Assembly (NCBI RefSeq): GCF_001612985.1 | Contig: NZ_BDBM01000006.1 | Span: forward strand, 186,001 to 250,000 | Reading direction: 5' to 3' | From: Nocardia gamkensis NBRC 108242 | GTDB lineage: Bacteria > Actinomycetota > Actinomycetes > Mycobacteriales > Mycobacteriaceae | Length of the DNA: 64,000 bases | Shown here: positions 53,833 through 62,643 of the stretch, piece by piece | Layout: every line of letters starts with the position of its first letter | Position numbering within the stretch: the first letter of the stretch is position 1 | The notes under the pieces: generated by a model | Told to the model about the DNA's origin: nothing | Seen by the model: the letters and a program-made list of their open reading frames with translations, nothing else | Databases searched by the model: none | Translations under genes and position numbers: made by a program

Positions 53833-55428
53833 TCAGGATTGGGCCTCCTGTGAGCGCAGGACGCGTTTGAGGACCTTGCCACTGGTGTTTCGAGGTAGGG
53901 CCGCTACGACCTCGATCCGACGCGGGGTCTTGTATCCGGCGATACGGGTGCGGGCCCAGGCGACTATCTCTGTGGGCTCGATCTGGGAGATGCCGTTGGG
54001 GACGACGAAGGCGCGTCCTACTTCACCGAGGCGAGCGTCGGGGACGCCGACCACTGCGGCCTCGGCTATGTCGGGGTGCGCGAGGAGGATTCGCTCGATT
54101 TCGGCGGGATAGACATTGAAGCCGCCGACGGTGAACATGTCCGCTTTGCGGTCGGTGATCCGTAGGTAGCCGTCGGCGTCCAGGGTTCCGATGTCGCCGG
54201 TGTGCAACCAGCCACCTGAATCGATGACGGACGCTGTTGCTTCGGCGTCGTCGAGGTAGCCGTGCATCACGTGGGGACCATGAACCATGATTTCGCCGGG
54301 CGCACCGACCGGCACGGGCCGGCCGGAATCGTTCACGACGCGAACCCGTGTACCCGGCAAGGCTTTACCCACGGTTTCCGAAATGAGGTGTGCGGGTGCA
54401 TCGGGTGAGCAGACCGTGGCGACGCCGGTCGATTCGGTCAGACCGTATCCGGTGAAGAGCTTTTCGATTCGCAGGTCGCGGCGGATGCGCTCCACCAACC
54501 CGTCCGGCACACGCGAACCACCCGTACCCGCCAGACGCAGCGAACGCAGATCATGGGCTGTGCGCCGATCGTGGGCGAGCAGGTCGTGGAAGACGGTCGG
54601 AGGCCCCGTCAGCACGGTGATCCGCTCGCGGTCGATGGCGCTGAATACCTGCTCCGGATCGAATCGGTCCATCGGCACCATGGTGGCGCCGCGTAGGAGG
54701 CACGCGACTATCCCCGCCTTGTAGCCGAAGGTCTGGGAGAACGGGTTGACCAGTAGATATCTGTCGTCGGCGGACAAAGTGACCGTGTCCGCCCAGCGGG
54801 TGAACGTCTCGATCGTCTGCCGATGGGTGGCGGGCACGCCTTTCGGCACACCCGTGGTGCCGGACGTGAACAGGATGTCGGATATCGATTCCGGGTCCAC
54901 GGACGAACTCCGCGTCTCGGCGGCGGCGAGGGGTACTTCGCCGCCGAGGGCGAGGAACCGAGGCCACGAGAGGTCATCGGGCCTGGCCTCGGAGGTGCCG
55001 TCGAGTTGCACGATGGTCCGCAGCTCCGGCAACGCGCGTCCCGACTTCCGCAGCATCCCCGCGTAGTCGTTGCCGAGGAAATCGGTCACGGTGAGCAGCA
55101 TGCTGCACCGACTGCGAGCGAGGATGTCGGCGGCCTCCGGACCGCGCAACCGCGTGTTGATCGGGACGAGCGTCGCGCCCGCACCGAGGACGCCGAGCGC
55201 GGCGATCACCCATCGCGCGGTGTTGGGCGCCCAGATCGCCACCCGGTCGCCGGGCGCCACCGATCGCGACAGCACCGCCTGCGTGACGCGCCGTGCCGCC
55301 ACGGCGAGTTCGGCGTAAGTGAACTGCCCTCCCTGCCCTGTCACCGCGATCCGCGCGCCGTCGCGCCGTGCCCGATCGGCCAGCACCGCGGGAATCGTCG
55401 CGAGCCCATCTGCGCGCCGTCGATCCAT
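53833..55428 (-). CDS. FadD3-like acyl-CoA ligase
   Basis: A 531-residue ANL ligase; ATG 55428 (MDRRRADGLATIPAVLADRA) is chosen over an upstream in-frame start at 55458. Motifs: ISDILFTSGTTGVPKGVPATHRQ, NPFSQTFGYKAGIVACLLRGAT, TGPPTVFHDLLAHDRR, FTGYGLTESTGVATVCS, GGWLHTGDIGTLDADGYLRITDRKADMFTVGGFNVYPAEIER and PRNTSGKVLKRVLR (catalytic Lys). The FGYKAGI and GGFNVYPAEIE blocks resemble FadD3, which activates a steroid ring-derived propanoate. With KstD and SDR genes nearby a steroid-type role is plausible, not proven. Confidence 0.9.
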   Translation of the reverse strand: MDRRRADGLATIPAVLADRARRDGARIAVTGQGGQFTYAELAVAARRVTQAVLSRSVAPGDRVAIWAPNTARWVIAALGVLGAGATLVPINTRLRGPEAADILARSRCSMLLTVTDFLGNDYAGMLRKSGRALPELRTIVQLDGTSEARPDDLSWPRFLALGGEVPLAAAETRSSSVDPESISDILFTSGTTGVPKGVPATHRQTIETFTRWADTVTLSADDRYLLVNPFSQTFGYKAGIVACLLRGATMVPMDRFDPEQVFSAIDRERITVLTGPPTVFHDLLAHDRRTAHDLRSLRLAGTGGSRVPDGLVERIRRDLRIEKLFTGYGLTESTGVATVCSPDAPAHLISETVGKALPGTRVRVVNDSGRPVPVGAPGEIMVHGPHVMHGYLDDAEATASVIDSGGWLHTGDIGTLDADGYLRITDRKADMFTVGGFNVYPAEIERILLAHPDIAEAAVVGVPDARLGEVGRAFVVPNGISQIEPTEIVAWARTRIAGYKTPRRIEVVAALPRNTSGKVLKRVLRSQEAQS

Positions 55429-55706
55429 GCCGCGATGGTGCCGCACCCGCCGCTCCATCCGGTCCGATCGCCGTCACATATCCCGCTGACCGGGAACGTC
55501 TTCGGCGCAGTGGCCGCACCCGCCACGGACGCCGGTTTCCCACGTCTCGATCCTGCTCAGCGGGACCACGGGTACGGCCGATGATGGACGGCACGGCAGG
55601 CTCGGACAGAGCTACAGGTGAGCGCGCCGCGGTTCGCGCCCGGTCGGGTGCACGAGGTCCGAATCGCGCCGAGGCGCGGAATGCGCAGTGATCGCAAAGG
55701 AGTGAC

Positions 55707-57869
55707 ATGACCGCCGGAGCAGAGCTAGCGGAGCGAAACGACGAGGCAGCGGGCGCGGCGCCGGTCGTCGAACTCGACGGCGCCTGCGCGCTGTCGCGGG
55801 AAAGCATCGGCGGGAAAGCGTGGAGCGTCAACCGCATGCGCGCGCTGGGTCTTCCGGTGCCGCCCGCCTTCGTGATCACCATCGAGGGCTGGGCCGACTT
55901 CTCGGCGCGCGGGGTGATCGGCGAGGACATCTGGCGGGCGGTCCGGGCCGGAATCGCGACCTTGGAGCGCGGCACCGGACGGGTCTTCGGGTCCGGCACC
56001 CGGCCGCTTCTGGTGTCGGTTCGTTCGGGCGCCGCGGTGAGCATGCCGGGCATGATGGACACGGTGCTGAACCTCGGCATGAACGAGGCGGTCGCGGCAG
56101 CGCTGGCGGCGGAGACCGGGAACCCGGACTACGCGGTCGACACCCGGGAAAGGTTTCGCACCCAGTACCGCGAAACCGTGCTGGGCGACCCGGCCGGTGC
56201 GGTGCCCGAGGATCCCTGGGAGCAGCTGCGAGCGGCCATCAGCGCGGTGTTCCGGTCCTGGGATTCGCCTCGCGCGCAGACGTATCGGCGCAATCGCGGC
56301 GTATCCGGAACCCTGGGCACCGCGGTGACGGTGCAAGCCATGGTCTTCGGCAATCTCGACGAGAAATCCGGCACCGGTGTGTTGTTCAGCCGCAACCCGA
56401 ACACGGGTGAGCGCGCGATGTTCGGCGAATGGCTCGTCGGCGGGCAAGGTGAGGACGTGGTGTCCGGCCGGACCACGCCGCGGCCGCTCGACGAGCTGGC
56501 CATGCTGTTGCCGCAGGTGCACAGCCGGCTCGTCGCGGCGGCCGGCCTGCTGGAACGCGATGGCCGCGATATCCAGGACATCGAATTCACCGTCGAATCC
56601 GGCGCCCTGTGGCTGTTGCAGTCCCGCCCCGCCAAGCGCTCGGCGCGCGCGGCTGTGCGGGCCGCGGTGGCCATGACAGACGAGGGCCTGATCGGAGCGG
56701 AGGAAGCGCTGGCCAGGGTCACCGCCGATCAGGTGCGTGCCGTGCTGCGCCCGGCGAGCGGCGAGTACACGGGGACGCCGCTGGCGCGCGGCGAATCAGC
56801 CTGCCCCGGATTGGCGGCAGGTGTCGTCGTGAGCGATCCGCACGAGGCGGAGCGCCGCGCGGAGGCAGGCGAGGACGTGATTCTGGTGCGCCCGACCACC
56901 AGCCCCGACGACCTGCACGGCATGATCGCCGCCCGGGCGATCGTGACCGAACTGGGCGGTGTCACCTCGCACGCCGCGCTGGTCGGCCGCGAGATCGGCA
57001 GGCCGTGTGTGGTCGGCTGCGGTCCCGGGGTCGTCGCGGCGCTGACCGGTCAGGTGGTGACCGTGGACGGCGGCGCGGGCACGGTGTGGCCGGGTCGAGT
57101 CGAAGGCAAACCCGTCGACGGGAGCACCCTCGCGGACGTCGGCCGGTTGGCCGGCTGGGCGGGCACCGACATCGACGGGTTCGCGGCGTGGTTGGACGCG
57201 CGCACGGCCGACGCCTCGGCACAGGTAACCGTGGCACTCCCGCCTGCGGTGACGGAGGTCGCCGACCTCGATCTGCTGCGGCTGATCGGGATCAAAGGCC
57301 GAGCCGCCCACGACGCGCTCGCCGCAGGCACAGGCGCGTCGGCCGAGGCCGTCGCCGCCCGGTGCGAGGAGCTCGTGACCGCGGGTTGGTGCGCCGCGAC
57401 GCCGATCGGTGTGCGTCTCACCCCCGAGGGCAGACAGCACCTCGACGGTTTGCTGGCGACGGAACGACGGGCGGTGGACCGCGCCGCGATCGCCTCGGTC
57501 TACGCCGAATTCTGTGCTTTCAACGGCACGCTGAAAGAGATCGTGACCGCGTGGCAGATGAAGGATCCGGCCACCGTCAACGACCACGCCGACGCCGAGT
57601 ACGACGGCGCGGTCCTGACCCGGCTGACCGAACTGCACCGCGGCGTGCAACCGCTACTGCGGCGGATCGGCGATGTCGCACCGCGGCTGGCACGGTATTC
57701 CGGCCGGTTCACGCACGCGATCGAGCGGATCGCGGCCGGCGACCACTCCTGGGTCGCCCGGCCCGTGCTGGACAGCTACCACACCGTGTGGTTCGAGCTG
57801 CACGAGGACCTGATCGGACTGTGCGGCCTGAGCCGCGCCGACGAGGCGGCGGCCGGCCGTGCCCACTGA
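55707..57869 (+). CDS. PPDK-like phosphotransferase without PEP barrel, plus winged-helix-like C-terminus
   Basis: A 720-residue protein starting at ATG 55707 (AAAGGAG upstream). Residues 15-330 form the ATP-grasp domain of pyruvate phosphate dikinase (GGKAWSVNRMRALGLPVPPAFVITIEGW, VSVRSGAAVSMPGMMDTVLNLGMN, MVFGNLDEKSGTGVLFSRNPNTGE, DIQDIEFTVESGALWLLQSRPAKRS). Residues 370-460 are the swivel domain with the phosphorylated His422 in GGVTSHAALVGREIGRPCVVGC. The PEP/pyruvate TIM barrel of full PPDK is missing. Instead 240 residues follow with a winged-helix-like part (LIGIKGRAAHDALAAGTGASAEAVAARCEELVTAGW). The last 11 bases overlap a tyrosine phosphatase gene. The phosphate acceptor is unknown. 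Confidence 0.88.
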   Translation: MTAGAELAERNDEAAGAAPVVELDGACALSRESIGGKAWSVNRMRALGLPVPPAFVITIEGWADFSARGVIGEDIWRAVRAGIATLERGTGRVFGSGTRPLLVSVRSGAAVSMPGMMDTVLNLGMNEAVAAALAAETGNPDYAVDTRERFRTQYRETVLGDPAGAVPEDPWEQLRAAISAVFRSWDSPRAQTYRRNRGVSGTLGTAVTVQAMVFGNLDEKSGTGVLFSRNPNTGERAMFGEWLVGGQGEDVVSGRTTPRPLDELAMLLPQVHSRLVAAAGLLERDGRDIQDIEFTVESGALWLLQSRPAKRSARAAVRAAVAMTDEGLIGAEEALARVTADQVRAVLRPASGEYTGTPLARGESACPGLAAGVVVSDPHEAERRAEAGEDVILVRPTTSPDDLHGMIAARAIVTELGGVTSHAALVGREIGRPCVVGCGPGVVAALTGQVVTVDGGAGTVWPGRVEGKPVDGSTLADVGRLAGWAGTDIDGFAAWLDARTADASAQVTVALPPAVTEVADLDLLRLIGIKGRAAHDALAAGTGASAEAVAARCEELVTAGWCAATPIGVRLTPEGRQHLDGLLATERRAVDRAAIASVYAEFCAFNGTLKEIVTAWQMKDPATVNDHADAEYDGAVLTRLTELHRGVQPLLRRIGDVAPRLARYSGRFTHAIERIAAGDHSWVARPVLDSYHTVWFELHEDLIGLCGLSRADEAAAGRAH

Positions 57870-58644
57870 CCTCGCGGGCGAATCCACCGTGCCCGGTGAC
57901 CGGTGGGTGGAATTCGCCCAGATCGACAACGTGCGCGACCTGGGCGGGCTACCCGTGCAAGGCGGCGGCACCACCCGTTTCGGGGTGGTCTACCGCTCCA
58001 GCACGCCGCAGAACCTCACCGAAGCCGATATGGCGAAACTGCTCGGCCCGATCGGTCTGCGCACGCTGATCGATCTGCGGCTGCCCGACGAAGTCGAGCG
58101 CGAGGGCTACGGACTGCTGGCCACCGCCGACCTGCGGCGGGTCTGCCTGCCGGTGCGCAAGTCGCCGCAATCCTCGCTGGCGGCAAGGGATCTGGTGCCG
58201 GACTCCAGCCGGGTCGATCTGGTGGACCTGTACGACAAGCTGCTGGCGGGCAGCGCCGACTCCATCGTCGCGGCCGTGCGGCTGGTCGTCGACGCGGGCC
58301 GTCACTCGGTGCTGTTCCATTGTGCCGCGGGCAAGGACCGCACCGGCCTGCTCGCGGCGGTGCTCCTGGACGCGGTCGGCGTGCCGCCGGAGGCCATCGC
58401 GGCGGACTACGCGCTGACCGGTGAACGCATGCACCGGGTCCGCGACCGGCTCGACGCGCTCCCGTCCTACGCGGGACTGCCCCCGGTCAGCACCGGCATT
58501 CTCGGCGTCGAGGCCGAGGTGATGCGACGTTTCCTGGCGAACCTGTCCGCCGACCACGGCGGTGCCGCCCAATGGTTGCTGACCAGCGGGTTGACCACGG
58601 TGGAGTTGGCGCGACTGCGCGAGGTGCTGATCGCGCCGGAATAG
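57859..58644 (+). CDS. Tyrosine-type protein phosphatase (MptpB-like), cytosolic
   Basis: A 261-residue phosphatase with the P-loop HCAAGKDRTG (Cys nucleophile), preceded by VRDLGGLPVQGGGTTRFGVVYRSS and TLIDLRLPDEVEREG, the layout of the MptpB family acting on phosphotyrosine and phosphoinositides. GTG 57859 overlaps the PPDK-like stop, so the two are translated together. No signal peptide. A functional link between a His-phosphotransferase and a phosphatase is suggested by the coupling. Confidence 0.9.
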   Translation: MPTDLAGESTVPGDRWVEFAQIDNVRDLGGLPVQGGGTTRFGVVYRSSTPQNLTEADMAKLLGPIGLRTLIDLRLPDEVEREGYGLLATADLRRVCLPVRKSPQSSLAARDLVPDSSRVDLVDLYDKLLAGSADSIVAAVRLVVDAGRHSVLFHCAAGKDRTGLLAAVLLDAVGVPPEAIAADYALTGERMHRVRDRLDALPSYAGLPPVSTGILGVEAEVMRRFLANLSADHGGAAQWLLTSGLTTVELARLREVLIAPE

Positions 58645-59092
58645 GGGCGTGGGGACGGAGAGCGGCCGTCATCGCGCCCGGCTGGAACAGCCGGGTGATA
58701 TGGCGGTCCGCCGGCTCGGTGGCGACAGCGTCGCCGGAACCGAGCCGCGAACTCGCCCCGCGCTCGGCGGTCAACGCATCTTCGGCGCCGGAATCGCGAA
58801 GGAAATCAATGAAGCTGGACTTCTGGCGCTGCCCCGGGTCTTCGGCGAGCACCCGGTCGAAGGCCGCTGGGCGGGGCAAGCACAACGCGGTGAGGGACGC
58901 GACTCGTTCGGCGGGTCGAGCGGCGGGCACCCGACGACCGCATCTCGCGCGCTTCAGTGGAGGCAACCGCACTCGCATGCCATCGGCGGTTCGAGTCGCG
59001 AGCATCGGTGCGGCCGGTGACCGAGCTCGTGTCCCGGCACCACTGAGCGGGCCGGGGGACCCACGATCCACCCGACCCGCCGACGTCCGTGA
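58645..59092. other. Intergenic region of about 450 bases
   Basis: Between the convergent cytosolic and secreted phosphatase genes. No frame with a ribosome site or family resemblance was found. A GGTTCGAGTC near 58989-58998 recalls a tRNA T-loop but no full tRNA fits. Nothing else seen. Confidence 0.5.
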
Positions 59093-59998
59093 CTACCGCG
59101 ACAGCAGCTTGGATTTCAGCGCCTCCAGCGTCGGACCGTCCACGCCGAGCCCCTCGGAGACGAACCGGTCGAACGAACCGAAGGACGCGCCGGCCTGGTC
59201 GAACGCGGCATCGAGGAAGTCGCGCTGCACGCCGAGGATCGGATCGAACAGCGCGGGATCGGTGACCAGTCCCTTGGCCACCAGTCCGTCCATCAGCGCC
59301 TTGTTACCCGCGGCGAGGTTGTCGTTCGACTCCAGATAATCCTTGTACACCTGGCCCTTCGGGACGCCGAGCGCCGTCATCAGGATCGCGGTCATCCAGC
59401 CGGTACGGTCCTTGCCCGCGGTGCAGTGGAACAGCACCGGCCCGGTGGCGTTCGCGATATCGCGGATGGCTGCGCCGAACCGGCCGCGCGCCGTGGCGTC
59501 GCTGACCAGCCAGCGGTAGTAGTCGCGCATGATGCCCGCGGCCTTGCCGTCGCCGAACATCTCTTGCTGCACGGCCGGGCCGCCCTGTACCGCCTTGCCG
59601 ACCATCAGGTAGAAGTCGTTGCCCGGGTCGTACACCGGACGCGCGAGGGCGGGAATCGACGCGGGAAGCTTGTCGGGATTGGCCCCCGACTCGGCCGGAC
59701 TGCGGAAATCGATCACCGCGGTGATGCCCGCGGCCACCAGCTTCTGCTGGTCGGCGGCGGTGAGCTTGTCCAGGGCTTCGGTGCGGAAGACGACGCCGGT
59801 CCGTAGTTTGCCGTTGCCCTGGGTGGGATAGTCGCCGATGTCCCTGGCATTCGGCGCCGCCGATAGCTGCATGGAACGGTCGTGCACGGTGTGCACGAGT
59901 GCGGGGCCCGCGAATGCGGTGGTGGTGGACGGGAATACGGCGATCAGTGCGGCGGCGACACCGGTCATCGCCCCGCGAACAGCACGCGAAATCGTCAC
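59093..59998 (-). CDS. Secreted tyrosine-type protein phosphatase
   Basis: A 301-residue phosphatase with a Sec signal peptide: basic MTISRAVRG, hydrophobic AMTGVAAALIAVFPSTTTAFA and an A-x-A site near residue 30. The body shows NARDIGDYPTQGNGKLRTGVVFRTEAL, AVIDFRSPAESG and the P-loop HCTAGKDRTGWM with Cys nucleophile, as in MptpB-like and streptomycete secreted phosphatases. Exported tyrosine phosphatases can act on host or envelope targets; here it is an inference only. ATG 59998; AAGGAA upstream. Confidence 0.91.
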   Translation of the reverse strand: MTISRAVRGAMTGVAAALIAVFPSTTTAFAGPALVHTVHDRSMQLSAAPNARDIGDYPTQGNGKLRTGVVFRTEALDKLTAADQQKLVAAGITAVIDFRSPAESGANPDKLPASIPALARPVYDPGNDFYLMVGKAVQGGPAVQQEMFGDGKAAGIMRDYYRWLVSDATARGRFGAAIRDIANATGPVLFHCTAGKDRTGWMTAILMTALGVPKGQVYKDYLESNDNLAAGNKALMDGLVAKGLVTDPALFDPILGVQRDFLDAAFDQAGASFGSFDRFVSEGLGVDGPTLEALKSKLLSR

Positions 59999-60047
59999 TG
60001 GATCATTCCTTCCATAGGGTCGCGGCCCGGCGGCGCCGAACCGGCAA

Positions 60048-60074
60048 GGGGCCGGGGTGCGCGCCCCCGGCCCC
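60048..60074. terminator. GC-rich hairpin after the PEP-utiliser fusion gene
   Basis: GGGGCCGGGG and CCCCGGCCCC pair perfectly around a 7-base loop. On the minus strand this lies just after the fusion gene's stop (60078) and before the secreted phosphatase start (59998). No T-run. Confidence 0.55.
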
Positions 60075-60077
60075 GGC

Positions 60078-62480
60078 TCATGCGTCGGCGAGCAGGGTGA
60101 CCGTGCCGGCCGACCCGTCCACGCGCACGCGCTGGCCGTCGGCGAGGGCCGCGCTGGCGGTCTTGGTGTCGACGACGCAGGGGATGCCGAATTCCCGGGC
60201 CACGATGGCGGCGTGCGAAGCGGATCCGCCGATGTCGGTGACCACCGCGGCCGCGTAGGCGAACATCGCGGTGTGCCCGGTGTCGGTGACCGACGCGACC
60301 AGGATGTCGCCCGGTTCGATGTCGTCGTCGAGGGACAGCACGCGTTTCACGGTGCCCTCCACGACGCCGGAGGACACTCCGATGCCGGTCAGGCTTTCCC
60401 CGGGCGCCAAAGCGTCCGCATCCGAGAGCGGTTCCCAATCGCCCGCGATCACGTCCGGCATCCGGATGCCCTGTAGCCAGGTGAGTTCAGCCCGCCGCCG
60501 TGCTACGCGCTCGGTCAGATCGGCAGGCGCCCAGAGAATTTCGTCGAGGGTGAGGAAGCAGGCGTCCTCGGCCCGCTGTAGCCGCCCTTCCCGGATCAGC
60601 CGGCCCGCCCGCTCGCGCACGGCGAGGCGCAGGCAGTGGGTGTACCGGACGACGGCGTCGCGGACGCGTTCGCGCGCCATCGTCGCTCCCGCCGCCATCC
60701 GCGCGGTGCGGCTCGGGGACGAGTCGACCGGTTCCCGCTTGGGCGCGGGCAGCGCGGCCGCTCGGGCCGCGGCGGTGACCAGCAGTTCGGGCCGGTCGCC
60801 GAAAGTCGGGTTGATCAGCTCGCATTCGCCCGGGCCGCGATGCCCGATCCGGTGCAGTTCCTCGTCCAGCGCGGCGGAGAACGCCGGGGAGATCGCCCGC
60901 GCCGCGGCGACATCGCCCGAATGCGCCGCGTCCTGCAACGCGGTGTCGGCCCGGCACAGCGCGGCGAGCCGTTCCACGGCGAGCATGGTCCTGGCCGACT
61001 CCAACCGCTCGAGGTCGATGGGCACGTCCGCCGATTCCTTGCCACGGGAGTGGATGGCCGTCGCCGCGCCGGTCATCATCACGCCGATGGACGCCGCCGC
61101 CCACGAGTGGTTCAGCCGGTCCCGCCACAGCAGGGCCCGAGCGTGCAGTTGCTCGTCGGTGAGCTCGCGGATCGCCGCGGCGCTCAACGTCTCCTGGTGC
61201 GCGGCGGCGTTGATACCGTCGGTGGTCTCCCGATAACGCAGCGCCGTGCGCAGCACCCGGCCCGCGGCGCGCCAGGTGGCGCGGGTACTGGCGAAACCGG
61301 TCGGGGTGGGTGGTTTGCCGTGCGGGGTCAGCGAGATCTCGGCCGGGATGTTGCCGTAGACGTCGCGACGGATGCTCCGCTCGTCCCAGCCCGGCATGTT
61401 CTCCGCGGCCAGCACCCCGATGGAGGCGTTGATGTAGATGTGGTGCCCGAGCACGGTGGTGACCCGGCTGGTCCAGTGCTCCAGCGCGATGCCCTCCAGT
61501 GCGATCATCCGGCCCATCGCCGCGTTGGCCAGCCGGATCGCGCCCGCCTGCAGATCAACGGTCAGCGGCGTGAGCGGGCCGGGCAGCGCCTCGGAGGTAT
61601 TCGTCGCGGTGTGCACCGGATAGGCCGGGTCGACGCGATCGTCGAATTCGCCTTCGAGACCTTCCGGCGCCACCGACACCAGGGCGTGGCCGTCCGACGT
61701 GGCCGCGCGGGTAGGCACCAGATAGCCGGGCAGCGGGATCGCGCCGGTGCGAGCTACGAGTTCGCCGCCGTCGACCTTGCGGCCGCCCAGTCCGCGAACG
61801 ATATCCGCCGCCACTTCCGATGCGGTCCACCCGCAGCGGAATCCCCACTCGTCGCGCGCTGCCGTCGAATCCACCTGCGGTACGGGCCGCGCGCGCGACT
61901 TCCGCCGCAGCCGCCGTGTTCCCGCCGCTGCACGGAGGCGGCGCGCGTCCTCGGCGGAAACCACGCCGGGCGCGGCCAGCTCCACCACGCCGGTACGTCC
62001 CGATCCCACGGCCAGTACCAGGAAGCGTTCGAAGTCGTCGGTGTGCAGCACCTGGAATCCGCCCGCCGGGCGGGAACCCAGCAGCCGCAGCAGGTTTCGC
62101 CCGCTCGCGCCCTCGACGCGCCTGCCCGCGATCGGGGCGGTGCGCACGATCAGCGCCTGTGCCCCGCTGGATCGCACCGCATCCTCGGTGACCGCATTCG
62201 ATCCCGCGCCTACGGGAACCACGATTCGCGCCCCCGCCGCTCGGGCCGCTCGCGCGATCGCGGCGAGCGAACCGCCCAGGTATACCACCGCCGCACAGTC
62301 GGCGACGGCCTGCGCGCAGATCGCCGGCCCCTCCGGGTCACCGGTGATCACCTCGACCCGAGGATCGACGTACCGGTGGCGCTCGCGATCAAGCCCGACC
62401 ACGTCGTGGCCCGCGGCCAGCAGCATGCGCGCCACCGCGCGACCGGTCGGATCGGAAACTCCGGTGACCAGGACCCGCAT
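60078..62480 (-). CDS. NmrA-like Rossmann domain fused to PEP-utiliser (RPH-like) domains
   Basis: An 800-residue fusion; ATG 62480 has AGGAGGAAG upstream. Residues 1-240 are an NAD(P)-binding epimerase/NmrA-like domain (MRVLVTGVSDPTGRAVARML, GARIVVPVGAGSNAV). Residues 250-690 are a long helical region that recalls the middle domain of rifampin phosphotransferases. Residues 700-800 are the swivel domain with the phospho-His756 in VVTDIGGSASHAAIVAREFGIPCVVDT. No ATP-grasp domain is present, so an ATP or phosphate donor must come from elsewhere. I remember a mycobacterial protein (Rv2047c) of this type, uncharacterised. It is divergent from the KstD-like gene. Confidence 0.84.
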   Translation of the reverse strand: MRVLVTGVSDPTGRAVARMLLAAGHDVVGLDRERHRYVDPRVEVITGDPEGPAICAQAVADCAAVVYLGGSLAAIARAARAAGARIVVPVGAGSNAVTEDAVRSSGAQALIVRTAPIAGRRVEGASGRNLLRLLGSRPAGGFQVLHTDDFERFLVLAVGSGRTGVVELAAPGVVSAEDARRLRAAAGTRRLRRKSRARPVPQVDSTAARDEWGFRCGWTASEVAADIVRGLGGRKVDGGELVARTGAIPLPGYLVPTRAATSDGHALVSVAPEGLEGEFDDRVDPAYPVHTATNTSEALPGPLTPLTVDLQAGAIRLANAAMGRMIALEGIALEHWTSRVTTVLGHHIYINASIGVLAAENMPGWDERSIRRDVYGNIPAEISLTPHGKPPTPTGFASTRATWRAAGRVLRTALRYRETTDGINAAAHQETLSAAAIRELTDEQLHARALLWRDRLNHSWAAASIGVMMTGAATAIHSRGKESADVPIDLERLESARTMLAVERLAALCRADTALQDAAHSGDVAAARAISPAFSAALDEELHRIGHRGPGECELINPTFGDRPELLVTAAARAAALPAPKREPVDSSPSRTARMAAGATMARERVRDAVVRYTHCLRLAVRERAGRLIREGRLQRAEDACFLTLDEILWAPADLTERVARRRAELTWLQGIRMPDVIAGDWEPLSDADALAPGESLTGIGVSSGVVEGTVKRVLSLDDDIEPGDILVASVTDTGHTAMFAYAAAVVTDIGGSASHAAIVAREFGIPCVVDTKTASAALADGQRVRVDGSAGTVTLLADA

Positions 62481-62564
62481 GAATTCTTCCTCCTCGCTGG
62501 CGCCCACGCAGACGTGACGCCGTTCACACACCATCGCCACCCGGTGCTCCCGTGCTGGTGCACA

Positions 62565-62581
62565 GTCCCGATCACCGGGAC
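62565..62581. promoter_or_regulatory. Inverted repeat in divergent promoter region
   Basis: GTCCCG and CGGGAC are separated by 5 bases (ATCAC) in the 163-base space between the PEP-utiliser fusion (start 62480) and the KstD-like gene (start 62644). Candidate operator or hairpin. Confidence 0.4.
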
Positions 62582-62643
62582 CGGAGGGTCGCTCACCAAG
62601 ATGGGCCTGCGGCCACCGAGCGCGGAGCGGGAAGGTCGACTAC

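Noticed and set aside
58940..59010. Possible tRNA or tRNA remnant around GGTTCGAGTC
   Set aside because: No cloverleaf fits; the arms next to the loop do not pair.
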